Of a stretch of 7,677 nucleotides of DNA, positions 1 to 6,716 are shown piece by piece; position 1 is the first letter of the stretch; each line of letters starts with the position of its first letter. The stretch is taken from NCBI GenBank assembly GCA_021786335.1, contig JAJYNM010000036.1:1-7677 (forward strand), in the 5' to 3' direction. The translations under genes and the position numbers were made by a program. This stretch comes from an archaeon. GTDB lineage: Archaea; Thermoproteota; Nitrososphaeria; Nitrososphaerales; UBA183. Under the pieces are notes generated by a model, which saw nothing but the letters and a program-made list of their open reading frames with translations, ran no database searches and was not told the DNA's origin.

Positions 1-1022
1 TCCCAGAGAAGGACTGGCCCAGGGGGTTCGGCATCAACGGGATGATAACAATCGAAGGCAAGAGGATGAGCAAGACGAAGGGGAACTTCGTCACATGGGA
101 AGGTGCCAAGGAGAAGTACGGCGCCGACGCGTTCCGCCTGGCCCTGGCGCTGACCGCGGACGGCATGGATGACGCAGACTGGAGGGACAGGGCGGCCATG
201 GACGCGAAAGATAAGGTGGAGTCCGTGATCCCCTTCGTCAGGAAGACCCTGAGGTTGGCGGCAGACCGCAAGGAGGAAAGGCTGGACTCGTGGTTGGTCT
301 CGTCGCTCAGTGGACGGATCGCCGTCGCCTCCGAGGCGATGGAGGAGCTCAGGATGCGGCGCGCATCCGCCACCGTCTTCCTAGACGTCTGGAACGACCT
401 GCGGTACTACCTACGAAGGGCAGCAAGACCGCGGCGCCAGACGCTCACCGAAGTGTTCAACGCCTGGGCAAGGATGATGTCCCCATTCACGCCGTTCATG
501 GCAGAGGAGCTGAACCGGGAGCTGGGAGGGAAGGGGCTGGTCTGCCAGGCGGACTGGCCGTCTCCGAGCGACTTCCCAGTGGACGACGAAGCTGTCCTGG
601 CCGAAGTAGTCCTCGGGAGGGTCATCGAAGACGCGCGCAACGTGTTGAAAGTGGTCAAGGGGTCCCGGTCGAAGCTCAACGTCTACGCTTGCTCCGACGA
701 GGCGAGGGCCTTCTTCGTGGAGCTGATGGCGGCCAAGCAGAACAAGGGGAACATCGGCCAGGTGTTGAAGAAGTACGCCTCGACGAAGATCCAACCCGAC
801 AGGGTCTTCAAACTGGCCTACGAGCTAGGTGAAGACCTCCTCAGCAAGGTCGTCTCAAGCAGGGGGTTCGACGAGTTCAAGTCCCTCTCCGAGGCTTCCG
901 AGTTCATGGCGAAAGAGCTCGGCATCGACGTAGTGGTCCAAAAGAGTGGGAAGCAGACCCACGACCCAGCCAACAGGGCGAAGGACGCGCTACCCACAAA
1001 GCCGGCGTTCTACCTGGAGTGA
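1..1022 (+). CDS. leuS: Leucyl-tRNA synthetase, archaeal type, C-terminal part (5' truncated by the window)
   Basis: This enzyme charges tRNA-Leu with leucine in the cytoplasm. The reading frame is already open at base 3, so about 339 residues of the 3' part are visible and the start lies outside the window. The first residues give a WPRGFGINGM stretch, followed by the class I signature loop RMSKTKGN (bases 63-86), a variant of KMSKS that binds ATP. After it comes the helical anticodon-binding domain, with typical PFTPFMAEEL and ADWPS segments near bases 490-560. The C-terminal extension is the archaeal kind and ends in KPAFYLE. The Rossmann catalytic core and editing (CP1) domain are not in view. 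The gene ends in TGA and converges on the zinc-ribbon gene with 32 nt between stops. The family is clear. Isoleucyl- and valyl-tRNA synthetases were considered but fit the C-terminal region less well. Confidence 0.93.
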   Translation, partial: PEKDWPRGFGINGMITIEGKRMSKTKGNFVTWEGAKEKYGADAFRLALALTADGMDDADWRDRAAMDAKDKVESVIPFVRKTLRLAADRKEERLDSWLVSSLSGRIAVASEAMEELRMRRASATVFLDVWNDLRYYLRRAARPRRQTLTEVFNAWARMMSPFTPFMAEELNRELGGKGLVCQADWPSPSDFPVDDEAVLAEVVLGRVIEDARNVLKVVKGSRSKLNVYACSDEARAFFVELMAAKQNKGNIGQVLKKYASTKIQPDRVFKLAYELGEDLLSKVVSSRGFDEFKSLSEASEFMAKELGIDVVVQKSGKQTHDPANRAKDALPTKPAFYLE

Positions 1023-1054
1023 GGCCACCAGAAGACGGAGGCTGCGTCGCTGCC

Positions 1055-1195
1055 CTATCCGCCTATCTTGAACATCTTCGTGCCACAGACAGGGCAGGTC
1101 CCGGAAGTCGCGTGCCTCCCATTCTTCATGGTCACGCTCTGCGGGCTCTTCATCTCCCGTGCGGCCTTGCATTTCATGCAGTATGCTGACACCAT
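1055..1195 (-). CDS. Small zinc-ribbon protein, DUF5679-like (46 aa)
   Basis: A 46-residue protein read from ATG at 1195 to TAG at 1057-1055. It carries two CxxC knuckles, C6-MK-C9 and C34-PV-C37, which should bind one zinc ion. Between them is a basic middle with the segment VTMKNGRHAT, and the end is GTKMFKIGG. This arrangement matches the short DUF5679 zinc ribbons common in archaea, often annotated as hypothetical and sometimes seen near translation genes. The function is unknown, and nucleic-acid or protein binding is only a guess. The start is supported by a TATA-like TTTATA (1232-1227) about 32 nt upstream, giving a leader of only a few bases. It is convergent with leuS and divergent from the VIT gene, so it is probably transcribed alone. 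Confidence 0.85.
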   Translation of the reverse strand: MVSAYCMKCKAAREMKSPQSVTMKNGRHATSGTCPVCGTKMFKIGG

Positions 1196-1226
1196 GTGTT
1201 GCCGCCTTCCTTGAAGTGCCTTCCGC

Positions 1227-1232
1227 TATAAA
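1227..1232 (-). promoter_or_regulatory. TATA box of the zinc-ribbon gene
   Basis: On the minus strand the sequence reads GCGGTTTATAGCGG. The TTTATA core lies about 32 nt upstream of the ATG at 1195 and stands out in a GC-rich surround. With the usual archaeal spacing of about 25 nt, transcription would begin near 1203-1206, giving an almost leaderless mRNA. Confidence 0.55.
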
Positions 1233-1273
1233 CCGCTCCATTAGGGTATTCCGCACCCAGAAGACTCTCAGGG

Positions 1274-1282
1274 TTCAAATAC
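1274..1282 (+). promoter_or_regulatory. Probable TATA-like promoter of the VIT gene
   Basis: TTCAAATAC is the only AT-rich stretch in the 50 bases before the ATG at 1308. Its centre is about 30 nt upstream of the start, which predicts a leaderless or nearly leaderless transcript. No Shine-Dalgarno motif precedes the ATG, in agreement. Together with the opposite-strand TATA at 1227-1232, this makes 1196-1307 a divergent promoter region. Confidence 0.45.
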
Positions 1283-1307
1283 GGCTGTCGTCGGCGACTG
1301 GAACTAA

Positions 1308-2210
1308 ATGACATCTGGGGATGAGAAGCTCAAGGAAGTAGCCCGAACCCGGATGTCAGACGAGTGGTCCGACTACACCCTCTACGGGAGGCTCTCGAAG
1401 ACCGTGAAGCAAGGCAGCCCTTTCGCCGATGTCCTAGTGACTCTCTCGGCCACTGAGCACAGGCACTACGAGTTCTGGAGGAAGTATGTCCCCGGGGAGG
1501 AGCCGCGGCTTGCCAAACTGAAGCTCTACTGGGTCCTCTTCCTGAGGAGGTTCCTGGGACTTACTTTCGCCACGAGGTACCTCGACAGGCACGAGGAGAA
1601 CGTCGTGCAGACCTACAAAGGCTTGGCACACCTCATCCCCGCGGGAGACAAGGCCGCCTTCGACGAGGTGGTGGCAGACGAGAAGGACCACGAAAAGTCA
1701 CTGGAGATGAAGGTCGAGAGCTCGGCTGTCAGATACATCTCCTTCATCGTCCTAGGGCTGGCTGACTCTCTCGTGGAAATCTCGGGCATCCACGCCGGGT
1801 CTCTCGGGTTCTACGACAAGACGGAGATCGCCGGCCTCGCGGGGGTGATAGCGGGAGCCGCCGCCTCGCTCGCGATGGCTTCGGCCGCCTACGCGCAGGC
1901 GAAGCAGGGGGGTTTCGAAGGTTCTGCCAGGCTGAGCGCTATCTACACCGGGGTGTCCTATTTCTTGACGGCCATAACTCTCGCTACCCCATACTTCCTG
2001 ACCAAGAACATGGTCGTCGCGCTGTCCTCTTCCCTCTCCCTCGCCGTGGCGATACTCGCCGTAACCACCTGGTACAGCGTGGTCATCCAGCAGAAGACCT
2101 TCTTCAGGGACTTCTTGGAGATACTGTTGATCCTGTTCGGGGCCACGATCGCCCTGTACCTCTTCGGGTATGTGATACACGGCGTCTTGCCGGGCATCCA
2201 GGTCAGCTAG
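1308..2210 (+). CDS. Ferritin-like domain fused to VIT1/CCC1 family metal transporter
   Basis: A 300-residue membrane protein, probably moving Fe2+ or Mn2+ across the cytoplasmic membrane. Residues about 10-135 form a ferritin/rubrerythrin-like four-helix domain. Candidate di-metal ligands are E19, the pair E50 and H53 (EHRH), E96 or E97 (RHEEN), and the pair E125 and H128 (DEKDH). Residues about 143-293 hold five hydrophobic segments (roughly 143-168, 174-199, 208-233, 235-261, 268-293). The first contains GLADSLVEISG, corresponding to the GLxDGLVE motif of the VIT1/CCC1 family, and the second has the small-residue and methionine-rich SLAMASAAYAQ. The same fusion is known in bacterial MbfA-type iron exporters, where the ferritin-like domain is needed for function. 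Direction of transport and metal preference cannot be read from sequence. The ATG start fits the upstream TATA-like element. The gene stands alone, 78 nt before the Ada-like gene. Confidence 0.88.
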   Translation: MTSGDEKLKEVARTRMSDEWSDYTLYGRLSKTVKQGSPFADVLVTLSATEHRHYEFWRKYVPGEEPRLAKLKLYWVLFLRRFLGLTFATRYLDRHEENVVQTYKGLAHLIPAGDKAAFDEVVADEKDHEKSLEMKVESSAVRYISFIVLGLADSLVEISGIHAGSLGFYDKTEIAGLAGVIAGAAASLAMASAAYAQAKQGGFEGSARLSAIYTGVSYFLTAITLATPYFLTKNMVVALSSSLSLAVAILAVTTWYSVVIQQKTFFRDFLEILLILFGATIALYLFGYVIHGVLPGIQVS

Positions 2211-2252
2211 GGCACGGAGCTCCGAGCGCCCCGCAAGAACCAGACAAACATC

Positions 2253-2258
2253 TTATTA
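2253..2258 (+). promoter_or_regulatory. Probable TATA box of the Ada-like gene
   Basis: TTATTA sits in the AT-rich stretch ATCTTATTACCAAACC between the VIT stop and the TTG at 2289. Its centre is about 33 nt upstream of that start, predicting a transcription start near 2281 and a leader of only about 8 nt. An own promoter here argues against co-transcription with the VIT gene. Confidence 0.45.
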
Positions 2259-2288
2259 CCAAACCAAGTTCCGTGGAATATCCAGGAG

Positions 2289-3152
2289 TTGCAGAGCGTC
2301 ACTTCAGCGCCGACCGCGACATCGAAGGCCGAGCTTGCCAAGGGGGTCTGCGAATATCTGAAGGCTAACTCAGCATCCCCTATGACGCTCGGGAGCCTCG
2401 GGGAGAGGTTCGGGCTAAGCCCGTCCCATCTGCAGAGGACCTTCACCGAGGTGATGGGAATGTCCCCGCGCGAATATCTCGAAGGATTCAGGATGAGCGT
2501 CCTCAAGTCCAAGCTCACCGCTGGCGAGCCTGTGGTCCGTGCCCTGAGAGGGACAGGCTACTCTGCCCAGAGCTGGCTATACGGGGACTCTCGGAAGAAG
2601 CTCGGGATGACCCCCGCGACATACAAGAAGGGCGGCGCAGGGGTGCAGGTCGGCTATGCGACCGGAGGGTCGGCCCTGGGCCGGCTCCTGTTGGCCAGCA
2701 CAGATTACGGCGTCTGCTCGGTGAAGGCGGGGCGGAGCGACGGCGAGCTGCTGAAGGCCCTCGCCGCGGAATTCCCAAGTGCGAGGCTCGTCAAGTCGCA
2801 AAGGGCGGCGCGCTACCTCCACTCCCTGCAAAAGCATCTTCGCGGGCAAGAAGCACGCTTCCCTCTGGACATCCAAGGCACTGACTTCCAGATGCGGGTC
2901 TGGACCGCATTGCAGCGCATCCCTCTTGGCGAGACGAGATCCTATCAAGAGGTGGCCGAGATGGTCGGCGAGCCCAGGGCGGTCAGGGCCGTGGCGAACG
3001 CCTGCGGCTCCAACCCCGTCCCGTTGATAATCCCATGCCACAGGGTGATCCGGAAAGACGGGAGCCTGGGCGGCTACGGCATGGGCGTTGGGAGGAAGAA
3101 GGCCCTCCTCTCGGGTGAGCGGGACCTTGCCGAAAACAAGAGCAGGGTCTGA
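2289..3152 (+). CDS. AraC-type HTH fused to O6-methylguanine-DNA methyltransferase (Ada-like, lacking the N-terminal Zn domain)
   Basis: A 287-residue protein that should remove alkyl groups from O6-alkylguanine by transferring them irreversibly to a cysteine, and that carries a DNA-binding domain for regulation. Residues about 15-115 are an AraC/XylS domain with two helix-turn-helix units, around SLGERFGLSPSHLQRTF and around LGMTPATYKKGG. Residues about 120-175 resemble the ribonuclease-like subdomain that precedes the active domain in Ada (YGVCSVKAGRSDGELL). Residues about 195-278 are the alkyltransferase core, with RSYQEVA, PRAVRAVANACGSNP (R230 or R233 and hinge N242) and the acceptor C250 in IIPCHRVI. 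Canonical Ada begins with about 80 residues carrying a four-cysteine zinc site that accepts methyl from phosphotriesters and switches on the regulator. That part is absent, and there is no in-frame room for it before the promoter. The start is TTG at 2289, as no ATG or GTG lies nearby in frame. A CAGGAG directly abuts it, too close to act as a normal ribosome site. Confidence 0.9.
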   Translation: MQSVTSAPTATSKAELAKGVCEYLKANSASPMTLGSLGERFGLSPSHLQRTFTEVMGMSPREYLEGFRMSVLKSKLTAGEPVVRALRGTGYSAQSWLYGDSRKKLGMTPATYKKGGAGVQVGYATGGSALGRLLLASTDYGVCSVKAGRSDGELLKALAAEFPSARLVKSQRAARYLHSLQKHLRGQEARFPLDIQGTDFQMRVWTALQRIPLGETRSYQEVAEMVGEPRAVRAVANACGSNPVPLIIPCHRVIRKDGSLGGYGMGVGRKKALLSGERDLAENKSRV

Positions 3153-3340
3153 AGCCAGTCATCTTGCGGAGCATGACCGTCGGTCGCCACCTGCGTAGAG
3201 TGTCGCGAAAGGAACCTCTGCCCTGCATGCATGGACAGGGCGGGATGCAGCAGGAGCGGCTGACTAGGTCCGGCCGAAGACCACGCGCGGAGGGCTCTCT
3301 CGCGCATAACTTCATCTATGCGTGAGCGACCGGCGGGACC
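3153..3340 (+). other. Ada-like/argF intergenic region with a 6-bp hairpin
   Basis: This 188-nt gap holds a perfect 6-bp inverted repeat, GCCCTG at 3220-3225 and CAGGGC at 3236-3241, with a 10-nt loop containing the palindrome TGCATGCA-like core. It has no T-run after it, so it is not a typical terminator. Near the 3' end, CATAAC at 3305-3310, about 33 nt before the GTG at 3341, is a weak TATA candidate for argF. No tRNA, box C/D RNA or small gene could be supported here. Confidence 0.35.
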
Positions 3341-4273
3341 GTGGTGGCATCAAGGCCAAGGAGCTTGCTCTCCGTCGCCGACCTCTCTCCTGGAGAGATG
3401 GAGTCCCTCGTATCCAGGGCGGGGACGCTGAGGAAGCAGTTCAAGCTGAGGCAGCCGTGGGGGGTCCTCTCGGGGGTTGCCGTGGGGCTCCTGTTCGAGA
3501 AGCCCTCGACCAGGACAAGGACAAGCTTCGAGGTGGCGACGCTTAGACTAGGAGGTTCGCCGGTCTACCTCGCCGCCAACGAGCTCCAGCTCAGCCGCGG
3601 AGAACCGGTCAAGGACACGGCGAGGATACTGGGGGGCTACCTCGACGTGATCGTGGCGAGGGTCTTCCTGCAGAGGACGCTGGTCCAATTGGCCGCCTAC
3701 TCGGGGAGGCCAGTGATAAACGCTCTCAGCGACGCAGAGCATCCCACCCAGGCCGTCAGCGACCTGCTGACCATCAAGGAGGTGAAGGGGAGGCTGCGGG
3801 GAACCACGCTGGCATACATCGGTGACGGAAACAACGTCTGCAACTCCCTGCTGCTCGCAGGGGCCCTCACAGGGATGAACGTGGTCGTAGCCTCCCCCGA
3901 AGGGTACGAGCCTGGCGGCGCTCTCGTCCGGAAGGCGAAGTCCTTGGCCAAGAGCACAGGCGGGAGCATCGACGTGGTCCGGGATCCCAAGGATGCCGTC
4001 GCAGCAGCCGACGCTGTCTACACCGATGTCTGGGTGAGCATGGGAGAAGAAAAAGAACATGATACGAGGGTCAGGGCGTTCAAGAGGTACCAGGTCAACT
4101 CTGCCCTGCTGAGGGCTGCTCCGAGGGGCGCGGTCGTCATGCACTGCCTCCCAGCCCACCGCGGCCTCGAGATAACCGACGACGTCCTCGAAGGAGCGCG
4201 GTCCGTCGCCTGGCAGCAGGGGGAGAACAAGCTCTACGGAGCGGCCGCGTCGCTCGAATTCGTCGTGAAATAG
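3341..4273 (+). CDS. argF: Ornithine carbamoyltransferase
   Basis: This cytoplasmic enzyme joins carbamoyl phosphate and ornithine to make citrulline in arginine biosynthesis, usually as a trimer. The 310-residue length is normal for the family. The carbamoyl-phosphate site is shown by STRTR (56-60) and HPTQ (134-137). Ornithine specificity is shown by the flexible loop D229-VWVS-M234-G235 (the SMG loop) and by HCLP at 268-271, with C269. The stretch GDGNN at 161-165 is the typical domain-linker segment. Aspartate carbamoyltransferase lacks the SMG loop and the HCLP cysteine, so it is excluded. Two GTG codons in tandem (3341 and 3344) can serve as start, and the family's usual LLSxADLS opening follows from residue 9. 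No other arg genes are adjacent, so it is probably transcribed alone. It converges on the cyclase gene with 69 nt between stops. Confidence 0.95.
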   Translation: MVASRPRSLLSVADLSPGEMESLVSRAGTLRKQFKLRQPWGVLSGVAVGLLFEKPSTRTRTSFEVATLRLGGSPVYLAANELQLSRGEPVKDTARILGGYLDVIVARVFLQRTLVQLAAYSGRPVINALSDAEHPTQAVSDLLTIKEVKGRLRGTTLAYIGDGNNVCNSLLLAGALTGMNVVVASPEGYEPGGALVRKAKSLAKSTGGSIDVVRDPKDAVAAADAVYTDVWVSMGEEKEHDTRVRAFKRYQVNSALLRAAPRGAVVMHCLPAHRGLEITDDVLEGARSVAWQQGENKLYGAAASLEFVVK

Positions 4274-4342
4274 CTTCCGGGGCTCCGCAGGACTGCTCGG
4301 GTAGGGCGCCGGAGGCCTCTTCGACCGCCGGACCCCGATGCC

Positions 4343-6292
4343 CTATTTTGCGATGCCCCCCTGGCTCCTTATCCTCTCCAGCAGTCCCAGATACCTCGGG
4401 TCCCTCCTTGCTTCTGACAGGAGGGGCGAGTACATCACGAACGACGCGATGACTGAGCGCGCGTCAAGGGCTCTGTTCATGAAGTCGAAGTACGCGTCCA
4501 TGTCTCCGAGGGCGTGATAGACGTAGGCTATGTAGTTGTAGACGGCCGGGCCCATATTCGCCTCTTCGAGTTTCCTGATCGCGAGGAGGGCACCTTCCTT
4601 GTCCCCGGCGCGAGCAGCGATGAACCCTCCCATGTAAGTGACCCAGGGGTGGGTGGGCTGCAACCGCTGGAACTTCGAATGAAGCTCTCTCGCCTTCGGG
4701 AGGTCCCCCTTCGATAGGTAGTGGTCGGTCATTGACCTGAAGACCTCTGCGGGAGCCGTCCTCTCGGTCTTGGCCCAGTGTTCCAAAGCTTCCTGCTCCC
4801 TTCCGGTCCAGGCGTAAGCGTCGCCTACCCGCCAGATGTACTCGGGGCTGAACGGGTCGAGGCGATAGGCTGTCTCGATCAGCTTCACAGCTTCCTCGAC
4901 TGCGCCCCTGATCCCTGTTATCTCTGAGAGCACGGAGTACGGGTCGGGGAGGTTAGGGTTGAGCTTCACCGCCTCCCTTGCCTCTGACTCGGCGCGCGCG
5001 CTGTCGTCTATGTTGAAGTACATCTCGGAAAGTGCCGCGTGGGCCTCTGCCAGGCCGGGGTCCAGCCTGAGCGCCTCTTCGAGGGATGCCTTCACCCTCG
5101 GAAGGGAGATGTCGAACGACTCGTACCCGGTGTTCACCAGGAACTGGTGGCACTCCGCGATCCCCACATGTGCCCTCGCGAATGACGGGTCCAGCTCCAC
5201 CGCCCTTTCGAAGAGCGCCAGCGCCTGCCGGACAGAAGGCTCGGTGAACGCCCTCAACAGCTCCCTCCCGCGCAGGAAGATGCTGTATGCTTCGGTGCTT
5301 TGTGTGGGCTTCCTTTCCAGCGTCTTCTTCTCTGCCTGCAGGAGCTGTATCCTGAGCTCCCCTGCCACCTTCTCTGCTATCTCGCTCTGTATCCCAAAGA
5401 CGTCGTCCAGGTCCCTGTCATAGCTCTCCGCCCAGAGGTGCCCCTCGGTGTTCGAGTTGATGAGCTGTGCCGTGACCCTGATTCTGTTCCCCGCCTTCCT
5501 GACGCTCCCCTCCAGGAGGGTCCCGACCTTCAACTCCTGACCGATCTGCAAGGCGTTCTTCTCCTTCTTCTTGTAGTTCATCACGGAGGTCCTCGAAATC
5601 ACTTCCAGTCCTTTGACGAATGAAATCCTGGTGATGAGTTCCTCGGTCAACCCATCGGCGAAGTACTCGTCGTTGGGGTCAGGGCTCATGCTTACCAGAG
5701 GTAGGACAGCAATCCTCCTCGGGTCAAGTAGCGGGACCCCTTGCTGAGTCTCCTTCTGTCTGCTCCCTTCCCACGGCATCGCCACCCTATAGACATCCAC
5801 GGCGAACTTGACCCCCTTGAGGTCATGGGTTTCCAGCTTCACGAACTCCTGGGCTATCTTGTTCCTCACCTGGTCGTAGACCTGCTGAGAGGCGCACACG
5901 CCTTCCGGCTCAGCCAGCGGCTGTAGCCTAGAGGCGATGTTCACAGCGTCTCCAAGGATGTCGCTTCCAGCACGGACAACGTCGCCGAGGTGCACCCCTA
6001 TCCGGAGTGCTATCTTCCACCCGTCCCTGGACGAGATGTTGTAGTCATGGAGGAAGCGCTGCACTTCGATGGCGCAGTTGACAGCATCTAGGGCGCTGTC
6101 GAACTCCACTAGGAATGAGTCTCCCATCGTCTTAATCTCTCTCCCTCTGAACTTCGCGAAGAACGGCCGGAGGAGTCTGTTGTGTCTTTCTAGGACAGCC
6201 AGAGACTGCGACTCGTCAGACTGAGTAAGAGCGGTGAACCCTACCATGTCAGTGAACATTATGGCGGCCAGGCGGCGCTCTTCCCCTGACAA
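4343..6292 (-). CDS. Class III adenylate/guanylate cyclase with TolB-like domain and TPR repeats
   Basis: A probable cytoplasmic signalling enzyme making a cyclic nucleotide, most likely cAMP. Numbering is from the TTG at 6292 (649 residues). Residues about 5-172 are the class III catalytic domain. The metal-binding aspartates are D15 (MFTDMVGF) and D58 (KTMGDS). The base-selecting pair K54 and D111 (SDILGD) is of the adenylate type. The transition-state residues N118 and R122 (VNIASR) are also present, so the site looks active as a homodimer. Residues about 193-315 (RIAVLPLVSMSPDPNDEYFADGL onward, abbreviated) resemble the TolB-like N-terminal domain found in bacterial cyclase-TPR proteins. 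Residues about 330-630 are helical TPR-type repeats, with ALxxFERAVELDP, SLEEALRLDP and AREAVKLNP signatures. No membrane segment is visible. I prefer TTG 6292 because the next residues (SGEERRLAAIMFTD) match the usual family opening and AGGA lies 8 nt upstream. TTG 6325 or 6391 would extend the protein by 11 or 33 residues of atypical sequence. Confidence 0.87.
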   Translation of the reverse strand: MSGEERRLAAIMFTDMVGFTALTQSDESQSLAVLERHNRLLRPFFAKFRGREIKTMGDSFLVEFDSALDAVNCAIEVQRFLHDYNISSRDGWKIALRIGVHLGDVVRAGSDILGDAVNIASRLQPLAEPEGVCASQQVYDQVRNKIAQEFVKLETHDLKGVKFAVDVYRVAMPWEGSRQKETQQGVPLLDPRRIAVLPLVSMSPDPNDEYFADGLTEELITRISFVKGLEVISRTSVMNYKKKEKNALQIGQELKVGTLLEGSVRKAGNRIRVTAQLINSNTEGHLWAESYDRDLDDVFGIQSEIAEKVAGELRIQLLQAEKKTLERKPTQSTEAYSIFLRGRELLRAFTEPSVRQALALFERAVELDPSFARAHVGIAECHQFLVNTGYESFDISLPRVKASLEEALRLDPGLAEAHAALSEMYFNIDDSARAESEAREAVKLNPNLPDPYSVLSEITGIRGAVEEAVKLIETAYRLDPFSPEYIWRVGDAYAWTGREQEALEHWAKTERTAPAEVFRSMTDHYLSKGDLPKARELHSKFQRLQPTHPWVTYMGGFIAARAGDKEGALLAIRKLEEANMGPAVYNYIAYVYHALGDMDAYFDFMNRALDARSVIASFVMYSPLLSEARRDPRYLGLLERIRSQGGIAK

Positions 6293-6716
6293 TTTAGGGT
6301 TCCTGGGGGCACGCTGCTTGCTCAAAAACCATGCGCAGGTTGGGTGACCCGAACCTAGAAAGACTAAACGAGCCCCGGTGGGAATCGTCAACCATCTTTG
6401 ACACTACTCCGGGCTCCGGCCGCACGAGACGCGGTTCCAAGCACCCTTAGGTATGAACCCACGGCCTTTTGCATGCCGGAACTGGTCCTGGGGCAGGCGT
6501 TTTGCCTGCAGGCTCGAGTTCTTCTGCGAACAGGAGTTTAGACTGTCCAAGTCTGCGGGTCGGATTTGAGCTTGAATTTGCCAGCAGTCGAGAGCAACTT
6601 CGATTCAGGCCCGAGTGCCGAGGACCTGGCCTAGAGGGTTCGAAGAGTAGATTCCGCGGAGCTGTCAGGATGTTGTCTCGGCGACCGCAGGCTAGAACGT
6701 AATGCCTCGGATGGAG
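6293..6716. other. Gene-poor intergenic region with small hairpins
   Basis: This stretch lies upstream of the cyclase and downstream of the ACT gene. I find no protein with recognisable features. Two perfect inverted repeats stand out: GCAGGC (6493-6498) with GCCTGC (6504-6509), loop GTTTT, the right arm running into the palindrome GCCTGCAGGC (6504-6513); and AGACT/AGTCT separated by GTCCA near 6541-6555. Minus-strand TATA-like candidates for the cyclase are TTCATA near 6454 and TTTAGT near 6366, and neither is decisive. A 33-codon minus-strand frame (6395-6294) ends one base before the preferred cyclase start. Base composition remains GC-rich until the ACT gene. Confidence 0.4.
6493..6513. 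repeat. Hairpin-forming inverted repeat merging into a 10-bp palindrome
   Basis: GCAGGC and GCCTGC form a 6-bp stem around a GTTTT loop, and the right arm is also the first half of the self-complementary GCCTGCAGGC. It is about 200 nt past the stop of the ACT gene, rather far for a terminator, and about 200 nt upstream of the cyclase start. It could be an operator or a structural element. It may also be chance, as six base pairs is short. Confidence 0.4.

Noticed and set aside
990..1256. Minus-strand 88-codon open frame over the zinc-ribbon region
   Set aside because: It is in another frame from the zinc ribbon, has no domain pattern, and overlaps both the leuS end and the promoter of the ribbon gene. 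The 46-residue frame explains the region better.
1268..1284. GGGTTCAAATAC resembles a tRNA T-loop (GGTTCAAAT)
   Set aside because: No matching T-stem follows, and no acceptor, D or anticodon arms fit around it. It lies where a promoter for the next gene is expected.
3322..3546. Plus-strand 74-codon frame starting GTGAGCGAC just before argF
   Set aside because: It overlaps the 5' part of argF in a different frame, is rich in charged residues without a motif, and is explained by the GC-rich third positions of argF.
4274..4342. Possible bidirectional terminator between argF and the cyclase gene
   Set aside because: There is no T-run on either strand and only weak GC-rich self-complementarity, so a terminator cannot be supported from sequence.
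4959..5423. Plus-strand 154-codon serine-rich frame inside the cyclase gene
   Set aside because: It is the antisense shadow of the TPR-coding region, which has clear family signatures on the minus strand.
6635..6660. GAGGGTTCGAAGAGTAG resembles a tRNA T-arm
   Set aside because: The bases after the loop do not pair with the stem bases before it, and no other tRNA arms can be placed.
6469..6702. Plus-strand 77-codon frame in the large gap
   Set aside because: The translation shows low-complexity G/S/R-rich sequence with no recognisable domain, no ribosome site and no clear promoter.
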